Below, one piece after another: positions 21,501 through 33,936 of a stretch of DNA of 64,000 bases. The notes beneath the pieces were generated by a model that worked only from the letters and a program-made list of their open reading frames with translations, did not search any database and was not told the origin of the DNA. The DNA is from Cryptomeria japonica. Taxonomy: Eukaryota > Streptophyta > Pinopsida > Cupressales > Cupressaceae. Each line of letters begins with the position of its first letter. Positions within the stretch are counted from its first letter, which is position 1. The position numbers and the translations under genes were made by a program. The stretch covers positions 183,096,951 to 183,160,950 of the forward strand of contig NC_081413.1 in the NCBI RefSeq assembly GCF_030272615.1. Direction: 5' to 3'.

Positions 21501-23882
21501 TGGTTAAGCCTAACCATATTAAGGAACCAAGCACACCACCATGTTTGAGATGAAATGCCTTAAAATTTACCCTAAATTTTATGGATATAGCAAACTAGGA
21601 CATTACTCTAAATTTATTTCCAAACTCTAATCCATATTACAAACTTGTGTGTAATTGTAGGTTGTAGCTTTAATTCACATCAATTGTAGGTACATGCTAG
21701 GTTTAGACAAAGTTTTAGAAGTTAGTGAGCTAAAGACAATGGCAATTATGCATAAAGAATGTTGATCAATAGACGTATACATGGAAAATATTTTTCACAC
21801 TAGCGATAGAGATAGAAAGAGTCAATTTTTTATTAAAATGTGTTGGTGAATTCAAATTAGGGATTGGTTTTGTGGATCCTTAGGCTCTAATTAGAAAAAA
21901 TATTGTACCCCTGAGTGAACCCGTAATAGTGGGTCAAAAATCTATGGATCCTTAGGCTCTAAATTTAGTAGACATCTTCGAATGAAGGGACTTTTTTATC
22001 CTTCATTCAAGGATACTACCTTCGTTCGAAGGGGTTCCTTCAAACAAAATCTCTTTCAACGCAACCTTCATTCAAAGGTCTAATCACAATTTTTTAATTA
22101 ATAAAATAATGCCATGATTCAAAGGAGGCCTTTGATTGAAAGCATTATTTTTTTTTGAAAAAGTTTAAAATTGTCAAAATGATAGTTATTTTGTCATTGG
22201 AGAGTGACTATTGCAAGGGAACCTACGAGATGAAGGTGAAAGAGAAGTCATGAAAGGAACAATTGTCTAAATTCTGTGAGCCACATCAAAACCCTTCCAA
22301 CTGCCACATTAACGTAATAATAGAAAGGTGAAATTTTTTATTTCTTTCTTGTTGCATTTTCATTGCAAGAAACCCTAATTTAGTTTAGTTTATTTGGTCT
22401 ACTTTTTGAGTTTAGATTTATCTATTTGGTTTTTTCTAGTGTAGATTTATTTTGGATTTAATGCATTGAAAAATTTATGAAATATTATCTTCGAATTCCT
22501 TTGTTGTAGAAAATATAGACTTTTGTGGATTTTTTAAGGAATTTAGGAATAAATATGAGGAATAAAGAAGCTATACCTTGGATCAAATATAAATATGATG
22601 AGGTGCATATAATTATTTCTTCATCTTATACACTACCAAAACCTAGGTTGGGACTAACTATAGTTATTGCATCTTATGAGGAAGAAATTTAATCAAATTT
22701 ATTAGGTTTCAAGCAACAATCAATGTTGCAATAGGTACACCATTATCGAATATGTTGACCACTTAAATCAATTGATATCAAGGGTCATACTTCGGTCAAA
22801 GAGTATATTATTGACTCAAATTCTAGTTATTAGGTACACTAAACACCAAGTTTTAGAAATAACTAAAAACCAGGCCACTTTAAGAGTAATAGATATTGAA
22901 TACAAATCGTTGATTCATAAACAAGAATGGAACCAAAAATTCTTGAGGATGAGATACAACCATCTCTACATGTCATGCCACATTAGATACAAGTCAACTT
23001 CTTATATTCTAGGTGATTACAACTAGACAAGATGGTCCTAGGAGGAAGAAAAGAAAACTATATAAATAAGAGGAACCTAAAAGAAAGATCCAGAAATACA
23101 AAGAGAAAAAACTACAGCAATAGGATGACATCACTCAATATATTTCAAATCAATCAACAACCACCTATAAAAGTAAAGAATATGTTTGCATCATTTAATT
23201 GATTAGAGACTAAAACAAAATATTCCAATGAGAAAAATCCCTTCTCTAATACTATTTGTTGTAATCTAAAAAAGGGGGTCAATTGAATAACCACCTAAAC
23301 CTATCAAGGAACACACCACATGTAGAAGTGAAAATAGTCAAATATTCATTAAAAATTTATTTAAATTTTCCTTCATAGGATTGTAGACACACTTAAAAAT
23401 GCCTAAAGTTATAAATTGAGTTGATATCACAAACTACCTAATAACTTGGTTCCCACAATGATTTCCCCATATTTCCCCAAAAAAGGAGAGTTCTCCAAGA
23501 TAATTTTTGGTTGAAAAGGTTTCTAATTTTAACATCATACTTCTTTCTTATTCGAGGTTAGAGAGATAACTTGAGTAGGAAATAAGGTTCACAAGGATTT
23601 GTTGATTTTCCACAAGAATCCTTGCTCCAAACTAATAAAATTAAGAAAATCCTTTAACCTATAATCTATAATTGAGCTAGAAATGATCTTCTATGCTATA
23701 TATCATGCAAGATAATAGATTAGCATTTGGCATCCTCTTACAATCATCCCTCGAACTAGAATACTAGGTAAGTAGAATCTTACACTCAATTAATTTAAAA
23801 TTCTTTTTGAACACCTAGATTCTTCAATTACTAACATCACATCTATGCTCACTATACTCCATAAGGATTTTATTTTCTCTTA
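21501..23882. other. Intergenic DNA
   Basis: No gene can be supported. A cluster of CCTTCATTCAAAGG/CTTCGAATGAAGG-like inverted motifs lies at 21970-22140, with a similar block near 35325-35395. A weak plus-strand open frame (22772-23026) has no recognisable domain. Confidence 0.4.
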
Positions 23883-24347
23883 CGTTGGGGAATATTTATT
23901 TTTCCTACACATTTTTAAAATTTCTTAGGTTATATTAAAATGGTTAGGTTGAGGACACATGGCATAATCCAACAATCACATGTGTCATTCATATTCACAT
24001 TTTGGTAGTTTAATGTCACACCCTCTTTTGGATTTATTAGCCACCTCCCATGACCATTTCTTTGTCTTTAACTGAGTTGGCATAACCATGTATTTGGCAT
24101 TTACCAAGTAGGTAAAACTCCCTCCTATTTTTGGATGTTGAGAGTTATTATTCCTCTTGGATTTATATGCCCATGTTTTCTTATATAAAACACCCTCACC
24201 TCTCCCTATGCTAAGAAGATAACTAGTTCAATTGATTAGGAGTACTATTTTAGTGATAAGGGGGTGTTGAGTTTTCTTCATCTCTGGATTCTTGTCTTTC
24301 TTTCCTTCCATCATATTGATCTTGGGTGGTTTCATAGCTAAATCCTA
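23883..24347 (+). repeat. Probable 5' LTR of the split copia element
   Basis: About 465 bp from CGTTGGGGAAT (a TG-to-CG change in the expected TGTTGGGGAAT-like start is assumed) to AATCCTA, immediately before the primer site. A TATA-like TATATAAAAC lies near 24182. No 3' LTR remains for comparison. Confidence 0.5.
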
Positions 24348-24349
24348 AA

Positions 24350-24364
24350 TGGTATCAGAGCTAG
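24350..24364 (+). other. Primer binding site, initiator Met-tRNA type
   Basis: TGGTATCAGAGCTAG follows the LTR end by two or three bases and is the standard plant copia primer site. Confidence 0.85.
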
Positions 24365-24489
24365 TTGTGATTTGTGAGTTAGTAGTTTTTTAGAAATATA
24401 GATTCATTTCTTTATTGAAAGTATATTATGATATTCTCTTGCATCTTATGTCTTGAAGAATCAAAAATGCCTGAAAGAAGTTTAGTTTT

Positions 24490-25400
24490 TTGGGGGGTTC
24501 TTGTCTTTTACTTTTTAGTGCAAGTATATTTGAACTTCTTGGACAAAATTTGACCTCGCCATTGGATGAGACCCAACCCACCTTAGATTGTCTATTTGAG
24601 GTTTTTCAGCACAAAGATACAATGGATGAGGATATGGGATTGATTTTAGTACATGTTTCTAATAGTCTCCTACTTCACCTTGAGTCATGCACTACTACGC
24701 AAGCCATTTGGACTAAGTTCAAGGATATTTTTGGGACAATTAATGAGTTGCAAGTAATGAAGCTAGAGATGGAGTTGACCACATTGATGCCTAATTCATT
24801 TGCCACTATTGAGGACTGTTTGGAGAAGTTCAAATCTCTAGGATCTTTGTTGAAAGGATGTGGTAATGATAAATATGACAAAGAGTGTGTCTACTTGATC
24901 TTTCTTAAGAGTTGAGGGTCTTTCGAGGTCTTTGCTTCTACATTTTATGCCTCCATGGATTCTTTGGGTACAACATTCACGTTTCCTTCATTTGAGTTCT
25001 TTTGTGAGTGGTTGACATGGGAGCAAGATTTGTTGACCTAGCACAATTCACTTTTAGGCTCCCCATCTTAGGCCTTGGTTGCTCAACCCTCTAAGGCAAA
25101 ACAAGAAGTTGAAGCCTAAGACACAATCTTCATCGATTAGTGAGAGTACCTCCAAGCCTCCTCTGGAGTTAGATTAGAAATCCAAATCCACTCCACTACT
25201 TACTAATTCTTCTAAGTCTGGTGAGTCTTCCTCTAAGATGATGAAGAAGAAGTCTAGTGAACCTTGCAGTTTTGTGGTAAGGAGGAACATCCTATTATCA
25301 AATGTTGGAAGAGACTACAAGCTTTAGAAGAGGCCATAAAGCAACATCACATTTTATCCTCTTAGTCTTCTTCCTCAAATAAAGGCAAAGGTCAAGCTCT
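24490..25400 (+). pseudogene. Copia gag remnant
   Basis: The capsid block is readable over 24550-24912: LLLHLESCTTTQAIWTKF, INELQVMKLEMELTTL and ECLEKFKSL-like text match the UBN2 gag fold. A stop follows at 24913-24915. A degraded zinc-knuckle area lies near 25262-25330 (CSF...KCWKRLQAL in a shifted frame). A Ser/Lys-rich linker lies between. The first ATG at 24490 is probably not the original start, because the family start motif is not readable upstream. Confidence 0.75.
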
Positions 25401-26118
25401 TTTTGCATAGACCTTGTTTATAGATGCTACTTGGATACTTAATTCTGGTGTTTATCATTGTAAGAGACACTCTCAAGATCTAGTTGATTCTCTCTCATAT
25501 TGTGGCACCACATAGATTTTATTGGGGGATTCTACTCATCTTTTAGTTGTTGGTTCGAGCCTTATTCATCTTGAGGACAACTATCCTCAAAATATTCTTG
25601 TTTTTCCTGAGATTTCAAACAACCTTCTCTGAGTGTATTAGAGTTGTCATTTTGGGATAGGGAAGATAGTTGAGTTAACACCACATGATGTGATTATCAG
25701 ACATCTCCATGATCCTGATGTTATTGCGGCCACTAGGAGTGTTGATCCTACATCTTGGTTATACTACTTTGACTAGTTTGAGAGTCTAGCTCTTATTGGT
25801 TCTTCCTTCACATCTCATGCAAATTTGGTGAGCAAGATTTGGCATGAATGTTTTGGTCATGTCAAATATAGGTATCTACAATAGATGAGCACTCATTCTT
25901 TGGCACTTGGTGTACCTTAGATTTCTTGGACTGATGGTGTTTGTCGAGGTTGTGTGCTTGGTAAGCATCACAAGGATTCTTTTCCTTCGAGTAGAACTCA
26001 CCGTGGAAACTTACCCTTGGATTTAGTTCATAGTGACCTCATGTCCTTTTTGGCTCCATCTTTTTTCAGGGGCCAAGTATATGCTCAAATTCATTGATGA
26101 CTTCTACAAGTGTACATG
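25401..26118 (+). pseudogene. Copia protease and N-terminal integrase remnant
   Basis: DATWILNSGVYHC near 25421 is the protease active-site region (DSG changed to NSG). The integrase zinc domain is read at WHECFGHVKYRYLQ and GVCRGCVLGKHHKDSF near 25840-25980. LDLVHSDL follows near 26018, and a frame change leads to FIDDFYKC at about 26090. Stops occur near 25519, 25636 and 25918. The block ends at the solo-LTR insertion. Confidence 0.8.
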
Positions 26119-27356
26119 TGTTAGATAGATCTGATACTAGGAGTAAACTAAGAGGGGGGGGGGTGAATCAATTTACCATCATAAATCAGAACTTAATGCA
26201 TATCAAAACAATTAAAATGGAGCACAAAACAACTAACACAATGAAGAATAGAACATGAAAGATCAGTACACACAACACCAATATTTTGACATGGAAAACT
26301 CAGTAAAGGGAAAAACCATGGTGGGAAACCCTACCCACAATCAGATGAATACTCTATAGTAGTATTGTGAACAGTTGCAATGGGGTCTGCACTTGCAAAA
26401 AGGCCAACAACATAGAGCACACTACTCATCAAAAAAAGAAGTCTCACTGACTTACAAAAACATCAGACTACAATCCGGAAAGAATGAACTGTGAAAGTAG
26501 CATCTCCTAATGCTTGATATAGTTCTGGTTAAGCACAAATGTATGTCCTACAATACAAAAACCTTCACCGAATGATATATCACTTGTTTGCACATTAAAA
26601 TTCCTCTGATAATGCAGACATAACCATTCATCCCATCAATCCCATCGATATCCAGATTACATGAATAAGTCACCTATAAATACAGATCATCAACCTTCTT
26701 GACAAGGTCGGCTAAACCCTAAACCCATTAACCCATAATAACAAAAATTACATCACACAGTATCACTGGACCAATATTATGATTTACATTACATAGCATG
26801 GACCTAAATCAGTTAATCAAACAATTTCATCTACTGGAAATTCTGCTAAGACCAAAATCCAACACGCTTCACTAGTCAGTAGAAACTCTTAGTGAAGTAA
26901 CACAGAAAGTCTAACCGAATCCAAATAGGACCACCATAATAGCACGCCAGCCAATGCAAAGTCACCAAACACTTGAAATATGATCAAGAAGCACCTTCAA
27001 CATGATATAAACTACTTCCATAAGCCGGACCAGGATCATCTGACCAAAACACCAAATATCACTTATCGGTAAAGCTAACTAGGAAAGCTAGAAGCTAGCC
27101 GGTACAGGTAAATACCAAAAGAGATAATAGACAAAGCACCAAATCATGAACCAACATAATATAGAAATCATATAACCATCCAGAGTAAAGATCCAAAATC
27201 GATTCCATAGATTTGATCATATTGGATCAGAATCATAGCCAAAACTAAGATGATCACCAAGACTAACCGGGATAGGTCCAACCAGGATAGTCTCCAATTT
27301 GGATATAGTGTTGACATCAATGACAACACTGAACCAAATCCACCATATTTCCAACA
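26119..27356 (-). mobile_element. Solo LTR with perfect 5-bp TSD
   Basis: The 1,238-bp segment starts TGTTAGATAG and ends TTTCCAACA. It is flanked by ACATG at 26114-26118 and ACATG at 27357-27361. No internal element DNA is present, so the insertion was reduced to one LTR by LTR-LTR recombination. Orientation is minus, judged from the G-tract (26154-26163, then TGAATCAATT) near one end and GTGTTGTCATTGATG (minus) near the other, as in the other LTRs here. It interrupts the integrase core of the copia host. Confidence 0.93.
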
Positions 27357-27361
27357 ACATG

Positions 27362-27747
27362 GGTGTACTTTCTGAAGTACAAGAGTGATGCATTTGATTT
27401 CTTTAGGAGGAATAAGGTATTTGTAGAGAAGTAGTTTGGTCTTTTTATTAGGCGTATGCGCATAGATAATGGGGGGAGTATGTCATTCAATAATTTTGGG
27501 AATTTTGTACTAAGCATGACATCCTTCATCAACTTCCATTTCCTTATACCCCTCAGAAAAATGGTGTTGGTGAGAGGAAGAATAGAACACTTTGAGAGAT
27601 GGCTAATTGCATTATTCAATCTTGGGATATGGATGCAACGTTTTTGGAATGAGGTAGTGAATTGTGCTAATTACATTTAGAATTGGATGCCTCACAAGAC
27701 ATTATGATAGATGACTCTTGAGGAGACTTGGTCCCATGTCAAGCCTA
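27362..27747 (+). pseudogene. Copia integrase core, middle segment
   Basis: The reading resumes after the solo LTR as WVYFLKYKSDAFDFFRRN, then RMRIDNGG and, after a frameshift, QKNGVGERKNRTL-like text near 27557-27600 and MTLEETWSHVKPN up to 27747. These are the second catalytic Asp region and the downstream Glu region of copia integrases. It stops at the gypsy insertion (TSD 27748-27752). Confidence 0.8.
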
Positions 27748-27752
27748 ATGTG

Positions 27753-29311
27753 ATGGGGAGGGGTTCTCAAAGAGAGTCACACCTTTCTCAATAGGTAGTT
27801 GAATGATGTTTTAGTGGGCTCCTATCACTCTTCACTTGTCCATTAACAAGTCAAACACTCAAGCTCTCTTGGAGTGCTCCCTATCATTTTTTTCTCTTTA
27901 GTTGCTCAAGCATGATTTGAATTCACAAGGGTAAATCCAACCATTAAACTATCCAACTCTCCAACATATACTTGTAGGGGTTTTAGGGGGTGTCTTATAG
28001 GTGTTTCAATCCCAATCAAGTGATTCTTCAACTAGTTTTCCACCATTTTTCACATCGCTCCATCTTTCTCCAATTTTCTAGGCCTAGTAGCCCTAGAGCC
28101 CCAATTAGCCCTACCTTACCAGTTTTGGGCAATTACTCAAAATTCTCCCAAATAACCTTCCAACACCTTTGGTGATCCGAATACCCTTTTGGGAAAAATT
28201 TATGATCCACTAGGTTAGGTAGTCTGGTCTGTCCGTACTGGTATGGATCCCAAAAATGGTATTTTTAGAGGGTTTAGGACTTAGAAGTCTTCTCCAATGG
28301 GTTTTGTTGCTCTCTCCACCCTGTCACACCTCCACCTTTTCACAGAGACCCTGCCACACATTACACTTTCAATCCAAACACTTGGCACATTCACAACTCT
28401 TCTTCTCTGCAAGCAAATACAACATTTTTAATCATTTTCCTAACCGGGCTATGACTGAGCTCCCCTAGGAAATGATGGAAAGTTGCTTCCAAAGAACTTC
28501 CAGACCATTAAAAAACATATTTACATTATAAAAGGTCTCCATGACTTGAATCCGAAGGGTCATTGAGGGAAACTCAAGGGATTTCAAGTTGGAACCATGA
28601 CTGGGCTCTTGAACCCTTGCTCAAGCCAAGAGAAATACAAATTTGTAAACACACTTCAAAATTGCACTAAGGAAAGACACAAACACATTCTGAGTAATAA
28701 AATATCATACACAAAACCACTATGAAATAATATTAGAAAGATCAATCCATTGTGTACGGACTGCTGCTCCAAAAATGAGAAAATACAAGGTAAAATCTGG
28801 AAATTGTCTTCAAAATCTATTTAAACTTGCTCACAAATGTTCCAACCCATGTACAACAATTCTCAGATAATTTTATATTCCATTTTGGTCATAAACAACT
28901 CTTCATCGGTTTCCTAACCACAGATTTGCTCAAAAATGCAAAGTTGCAAAAAGTTGTCAAGCAACAATGACAACTTTTGCTCAAATGTGCATTTTTGCAT
29001 TTTCTACCTTTCTACTCAAAATAAACCTCCCAAGATGATTCCCTAACACAAAAATGACATGCCTAAATTCCTAATGAGGCTTTACAAGATGTTTTACATC
29101 ATAATGCAAATTTGTGCCATTTTAGGCTTACAAGCGCCCATAGGCCAAATTTGTGAAAACAAACAATCTTGGTTACAATCAACCTTGAAATGACTATCAA
29201 ACACACATGTGAATCCCTGAGAAGTCCATTATTCAAACACCTTATCCAAAATATGGACCATCACACCAAAATCTTGAAAATGGACTCAAAACTAGGTGCT
29301 CCTGCACCATA
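27753..29311 (-). repeat. 3' LTR of the nested gypsy element
   Basis: Its inner part (28860-29310) matches 33467-33931 over about 460 bp with scattered substitutions. A polypurine tract (minus GGGGGAG, 29312-29318) adjoins it. Plus-strand text ends CTGCACCATA here and CTACACCATG in the other LTR. Confidence 0.85.
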
Positions 29312-29331
29312 CTCCCCCAATGAGAAAGAAG

Positions 29332-32210
29332 TCAAGTGACTCCTTTAGGAAACAGAGAAAGGGGAATTCCAAGCTTAGAAAATTCTTCTTCAATTACCCA
29401 AGTAGCCTCACATGTTGGAAGGTGCTTCCATTTTACCAAATGCTCCATATAGGCGGTGTGCCTTGTCTCCTTGAGAACTCTAGAATCCAATACTTTCTCA
29501 GCTTGTGGCATGGTTGCAGGTGGTAAGGGCAGGTCTGAAAGTGATTGGAAGACCTCTAAGACTCTACTAAATTCCTCCAGAAGTGTGCCCTTATACTGCA
29601 TCAAATTTGCAACATTAAATATGGGAGATAAAGCCATATCTCCAGGTAGGTCTAGTTTGTAGGCATTGTTTCCATACTTTGCCAAGACCTTACAAGGTCC
29701 AATCCTCCTCATCTGAAGTTTACTAGGGACACCTTTCTGAAGCCTTTCTTTGTTCAAGTGAACCATGACCAAGTCCCCAACAACAAATTGTATATCCTTT
29801 CTCTTTTCATCTACTTTTTCTTTGATCCTTTGAGAGGTGTCTAGTAGGGTTGTACTAACCTACTCATGAATCTCTTGCATGGATGGAGCCATGTCCATAG
29901 CATTTCCACTCTATTGTCCCATTTTCCCAACATCTCTGAGCTCCAAAACACCTCTAGGATGAAGGCCATACACTATCTCAAAAGGACTCTTATCGGTTGT
30001 TCTATTCACACTGTCATTGTAGGCAAACACAGCTTGATGGATGATTTGATCCCAAGCTTGTCCATACTCCTTTGTCAAACACCTAAGAAGGTTTCCAAGT
30101 GTTCTATTAACCACCTATGTTTGGCCATCCATTTGGGGATGGTAAGTTGAACTGAAAGACAAATTAGTACCCAATCTTTGTCATAAATTCTTCCAAAAAT
30201 GACCAATAAACTTTGCATCTCTATCTGGTACTATGCTGATAGGTAAGCCATGAATCCTAATGACTTCCTTGAAAAACAAATGAGAAATATGACTAGCATC
30301 ATGAGTCACCTTACATCCTTACATGGAATAAAATGGGCCATTTTTCTAAATCTATCTACCATAGCCTAGATACTATCAAAACCTGATTTGGTCTTGGGTA
30401 AACCAACAATAAAATCCATACTTACACACTCCCATGGCCGGTTTGGGATAGGTAAAGACTGATAAAGACCAGCATTAGAAGAAGTACCCTTGGCTATTTG
30501 GAAAACCACACATTGCTCCACATATCTTTTGATATCCCTTTGCATCTTTGGCCAATAGTAGAACCTTTGGACAAGTTCCAAAGTCTTATTCAATCCAAAA
30601 TGTCCACTTAAGTAACCATTATGCTTCTCTTGCATCAAATTTTCTCTCATGGACCCTCTAGGTACACAAAGTTGTTCTCCTTTAAACAAAAGACCATATT
30701 GTAAGGTAAAATCTCCATATTCACCATGAAAATGATTCCTAAACTCTTGACAAACCTTGTAGATGGCAGTAAAGTCTTCATCATCTTGGTATAACCCCTT
30801 GAAGCTATCCACTCCAATGCTCTTGAGCTACACGTCCTGCACTGTTAGCAACCTTCTACTTAATGCATCAGCAACTCTATTACATTGTCCTTTATTATGC
30901 TTAATGGTAAAATTATATGACTGCAAATACTCTACCCATTTGATATGCCTATGATTCAACTTTTCTTGTAAATTGAGAAAGCTAAGAGCTTGGTTATCAG
31001 TATAAACCACAAATTCTTTAGGCAACAAATAATGCCTCCATTTCCTAAGTGATTGAACAAGTACATATAACTCCAAATCATAAGAATAATACCTTTTCTT
31101 GGCATCATTAACCTTCTCACTGAAAAATCCAACCGGTCTATTGTCTTGACTTAAAACTGCTCCAACTGCTATATTGATTGCATCACATTCAATGGTGAAG
31201 AGTTTGTCAAAGCTTGGAAGAACTAGTACCAGTTTAGTAGAAACCTTTGTCTTCAAGAGATCAAATCCTCTTTGTGCTTCTTTGGTCCATTGAAACTTAG
31301 TTTTCATTCCTCCTTTGATTGTGTCAAGCATAGGTGCACATATCTCACTAAACCCTTTGATGAACTTCCTATAAAATTGTGTCAAGCCATGAAAACTCCT
31401 CACTTCACTTGCTATCCTAGGTGTAGGCCAACTGATTATGGCTTCCACCTTCGAGGTATCCATCTTCAAATCACCACTTGAGATGACAAACCCAAGATAT
31501 ACCAATTCTTGTTTCATGAACTCACATTTCTCCAAATTGATGGTTAGTTGCTCATCACATAATTTCTTCAATACAATCTCTATATGCTTAAGATGTTCAT
31601 CTTTAAACTTTCTAAAAATCAAGATGTCATCTAATTAAACAACAAAAAATCTACCAATATAATCCTTGAGTACTTCATTCATGAGTCTCATGAATGTGCT
31701 AGGGGCATTTGCAAGTCCAAATGGCATAACAAGCCATTCATAAAGTCCTTGTGTGGTCTTGAATGATGACTTCCATTCATCTCCCTCCTTGATTATAATT
31801 TGGTGATAACCACTCTTGAGGTCTATCTTGGTGAATTATTCAGCACCTCCTAAACAATCCATCAAATCTTCAATTATTGAAATGGAAAATCTATACCTGA
31901 TTTTAATTCAGTTTATGGCTCTAGAATCAATGCAAAGTCTCCAAATACCTCCCTTCTTTGGGGCCAAAATGGTGGGAACTACACATGGGCTAATGCTCTT
32001 CCTTATCAGACCATTATCCAAGAGTTCTTGTATTTTCTTAGCTGTCTCTTTGTTCTACTCCCGTGTCATTTTATAGGTTGCCTTATTAGGCAATGAGGCT
32101 CTGGGTATGAAATCAATTTGGTGACTTATGACACGTTGAGGAGACAAGGTTGCTGGTGTTCCATCACTAATAATGTCCTTAAACTGATTTAGAATCTGCT
32201 ACACTTCATT
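29332..32210 (-). pseudogene. Gypsy pol: reverse transcriptase, RNase H, integrase, chromodomain (broken)
   Basis: Reading downward: RT blocks near 32100-31400 ([38 protein letters not shown]). The active-site box is read as *LDDILIF at about 31630, with a TAA just before it. The RNase H block is at 31250-30870 (FTIECDA, YSYDLELYVLVQSLRKWRHY, VYTDNQAL, NRVADALSRR). The integrase zinc domain at 30660-30500 has HNGYLSGHFG and CVVFQIAKG, where the second Cys of CxxC is Phe. The core has MDFIVGLPKTKSG and PDRDAKFIGHF, and a TAG at 30115-30117 at the catalytic Glu position. Conserved YNDSVN and PFEIVYGLHPRG follow, then GPCKVL and a well-preserved chromodomain (VLDSRVLKETRH, EHLVKWKHLP, EATW) at 29480-29390. 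This domain order marks chromoviruses. Confidence 0.9.
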
Positions 32211-32219
32211 GGGAATGCT

Positions 32220-33466
32220 TACTTTCTTCTCCTTGCTTTCTTCTTTTGGTTTTACTACAAGTGCAAACCCCACTCATTCTCCTTCCTTGAGAGTGTTAAT
32301 GAATTCCTTCTCACCAACCAGTAGCACATTGGGACCTTTTGATCTACCCTCTTCTTGGTCTCCTATGGACTGAATTTTATAGGTGATTCCATCCTTTTGA
32401 AAAGTATAGGCAATCTTTTCCCCATGGTGTATTGCTTTTCTGTCAAACTACCAAGGCCTACCAAGGAGTAGATGGTGAGCATCCATTGTCAAGATGTCAC
32501 ACAAGATTTTGTCCTTGTAGCCTCCTATAGTGAACTCCACCCAAGTTTGTTCATTCACTAGAACATGCTGCCCCTTATTGAGCTAAGTAACCCTATAAGG
32601 ATCACTATGTGGGATTATTTGTAGGTTGAGCTTACTCATTGCTTCTTCTAACACTATATTGTCTATGAACCTTGAATCCACCACCACTCTACATACTTTA
32701 CCCATAATCTTACATTTTATCCTAAAGAAGGATCTTCTTTGGCTAGGTTCCTCCTTAACTAGTTATTTGATCAAGATTCTTCTCACCATGAGATTCTCTC
32801 CAACCTCATAATCTAAACTCACTTCTAATGCCTTCATGTTTGCTGCATCTTCTTGAATATAACTTACTCTCCTCTCACCTCCTTGGGATGAAGAAGACTT
32901 ATCAGGAAATATATAGGCTGGGTGTCCAAGTTGATGGCAATTTTAGCACTTCATTGTGGTGAAATAGGACCCTCTTCCTAATCCACTAGACCTTCCTCTA
33001 GTATAGCTGCTCTTGCTATTGGAATACCTTCTTTTCTCTACCAACTTGGATTCCCCTTGGGATCTATGGTCTACACTTCTTCCACCATAGCTACCTCTAT
33101 TACCTCTGCCATCTCTTCCCCTACCTCTGCCTCTGTTGATTTTCTCTTGTTTCTTTTTGCTCTTCTCTTCCACCTTGAGTACCAATTGATAGCCCTTATG
33201 AATAGTAATAGGACACAAAAAACTCAAATCTTCTTGAGTATTCCATCTCAAGCCATTCAAGTACCTATCTACCTTGATTCTTTCATCTTCCACCACCTTG
33301 GATCTCAAACACAACTTCTAAAATTCCTCAGTGTAGCTTGTCACATCTAGTTCTCGTTGTCTCAAGTTTTGTCTCCTCTTGTGCAATTGAATTTTATAGT
33401 CTTCAGGGATATAGGCTTCTTTCACATTGGCTAGCATTCCTTTCCAAGTGGCTATTTGGTTATTAC
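32220..33466 (-). pseudogene. Gypsy gag C-terminus and aspartic protease (broken)
   Basis: The 33314-32943 block ends a gag capsid (KVDRYLNGLRWNTQEDLSFL) followed by an Arg/Gly-rich linker (GRGRGRDGRGNRGSYGG), typical of plant gypsy gag. A knuckle remnant (NCHQLGHPAYIFPDK) then follows. The protease is near 32670-32440: VVVDSRFIDNIV, where active members have DSGATHN-like text, and a later LLLGRPW flap-region match. Several stops separate the blocks. The N-terminal half of gag is deleted at 33466. Confidence 0.8.
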
Positions 33467-33931
33467 CCATGCAAAATCATTCTTAGAGCATTTTATATGC
33501 CATTTTTGTCATAACCAACTCTTCATTGGTTTCCTAACCACCTATTTGCTCAAAAATGCAAAGTTGCAAAAAGTTGTCAAGCAACAATGACAACTTTTGC
33601 TCAAATGTGCATTTTTACATTTTATTCCTTTCTACTCAAACCAAACCTTATAGGATGATTCCCTAACATCAAAATGACATGCCTAAATGCCTAATGAGGC
33701 TTTACAAGATGTTTTACATCATAATGCAAATTTGTTCCATTTTAGGCTTACAAGGGCTCATAGGCTAAAGTTGTGAAAACAAACAACCTTGGTGACAATC
33801 ACCCTTCAAATGACTATCGAAAACTCATGTGGACCCCTAATTAGTCCATTATTCAAACACCTAACCCAAAATATGGACCATCACAACAAAATCTTGAAAA
33901 TGCACTAAAAACTAGGTGCTCCTACACCATG
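33467..33931 (-). repeat. Truncated 5' LTR of the nested gypsy element
   Basis: This 465-bp stretch matches the inner end of the 3' LTR. The other 1.1 kb, the primer site and the gag start are absent. The junction near 33466-33490 has ACCCATG in both partners, consistent with a microhomology deletion. Confidence 0.85.
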
Positions 33932-33936
33932 ATGTG

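Larger units (their letters stand above)
27753..33931 (-). mobile_element. Ty3/gypsy chromovirus-like element nested in copia, 5' LTR truncated
   Basis: A minus-strand element carrying, in order, gag C-terminus, protease, reverse transcriptase, RNase H, integrase and chromodomain. It is bounded by a 1.56-kb 3' LTR and a truncated 465-bp 5' LTR. Host bases ATGTG occur at 27748-27752 and again at 33932-33936, so the ends are known to within about two bases (termini ATGG...CCAT). The primer site, the 5' part of gag and about 1.1 kb of the 5' LTR are deleted. Stops are present in all domains. Confidence 0.9.

Noticed and set aside
26119-27356. Complete small non-autonomous element (TRIM)
   Set aside because: There is only one LTR-like unit, with no internal primer site and purine tract pair, so solo LTR fits better.
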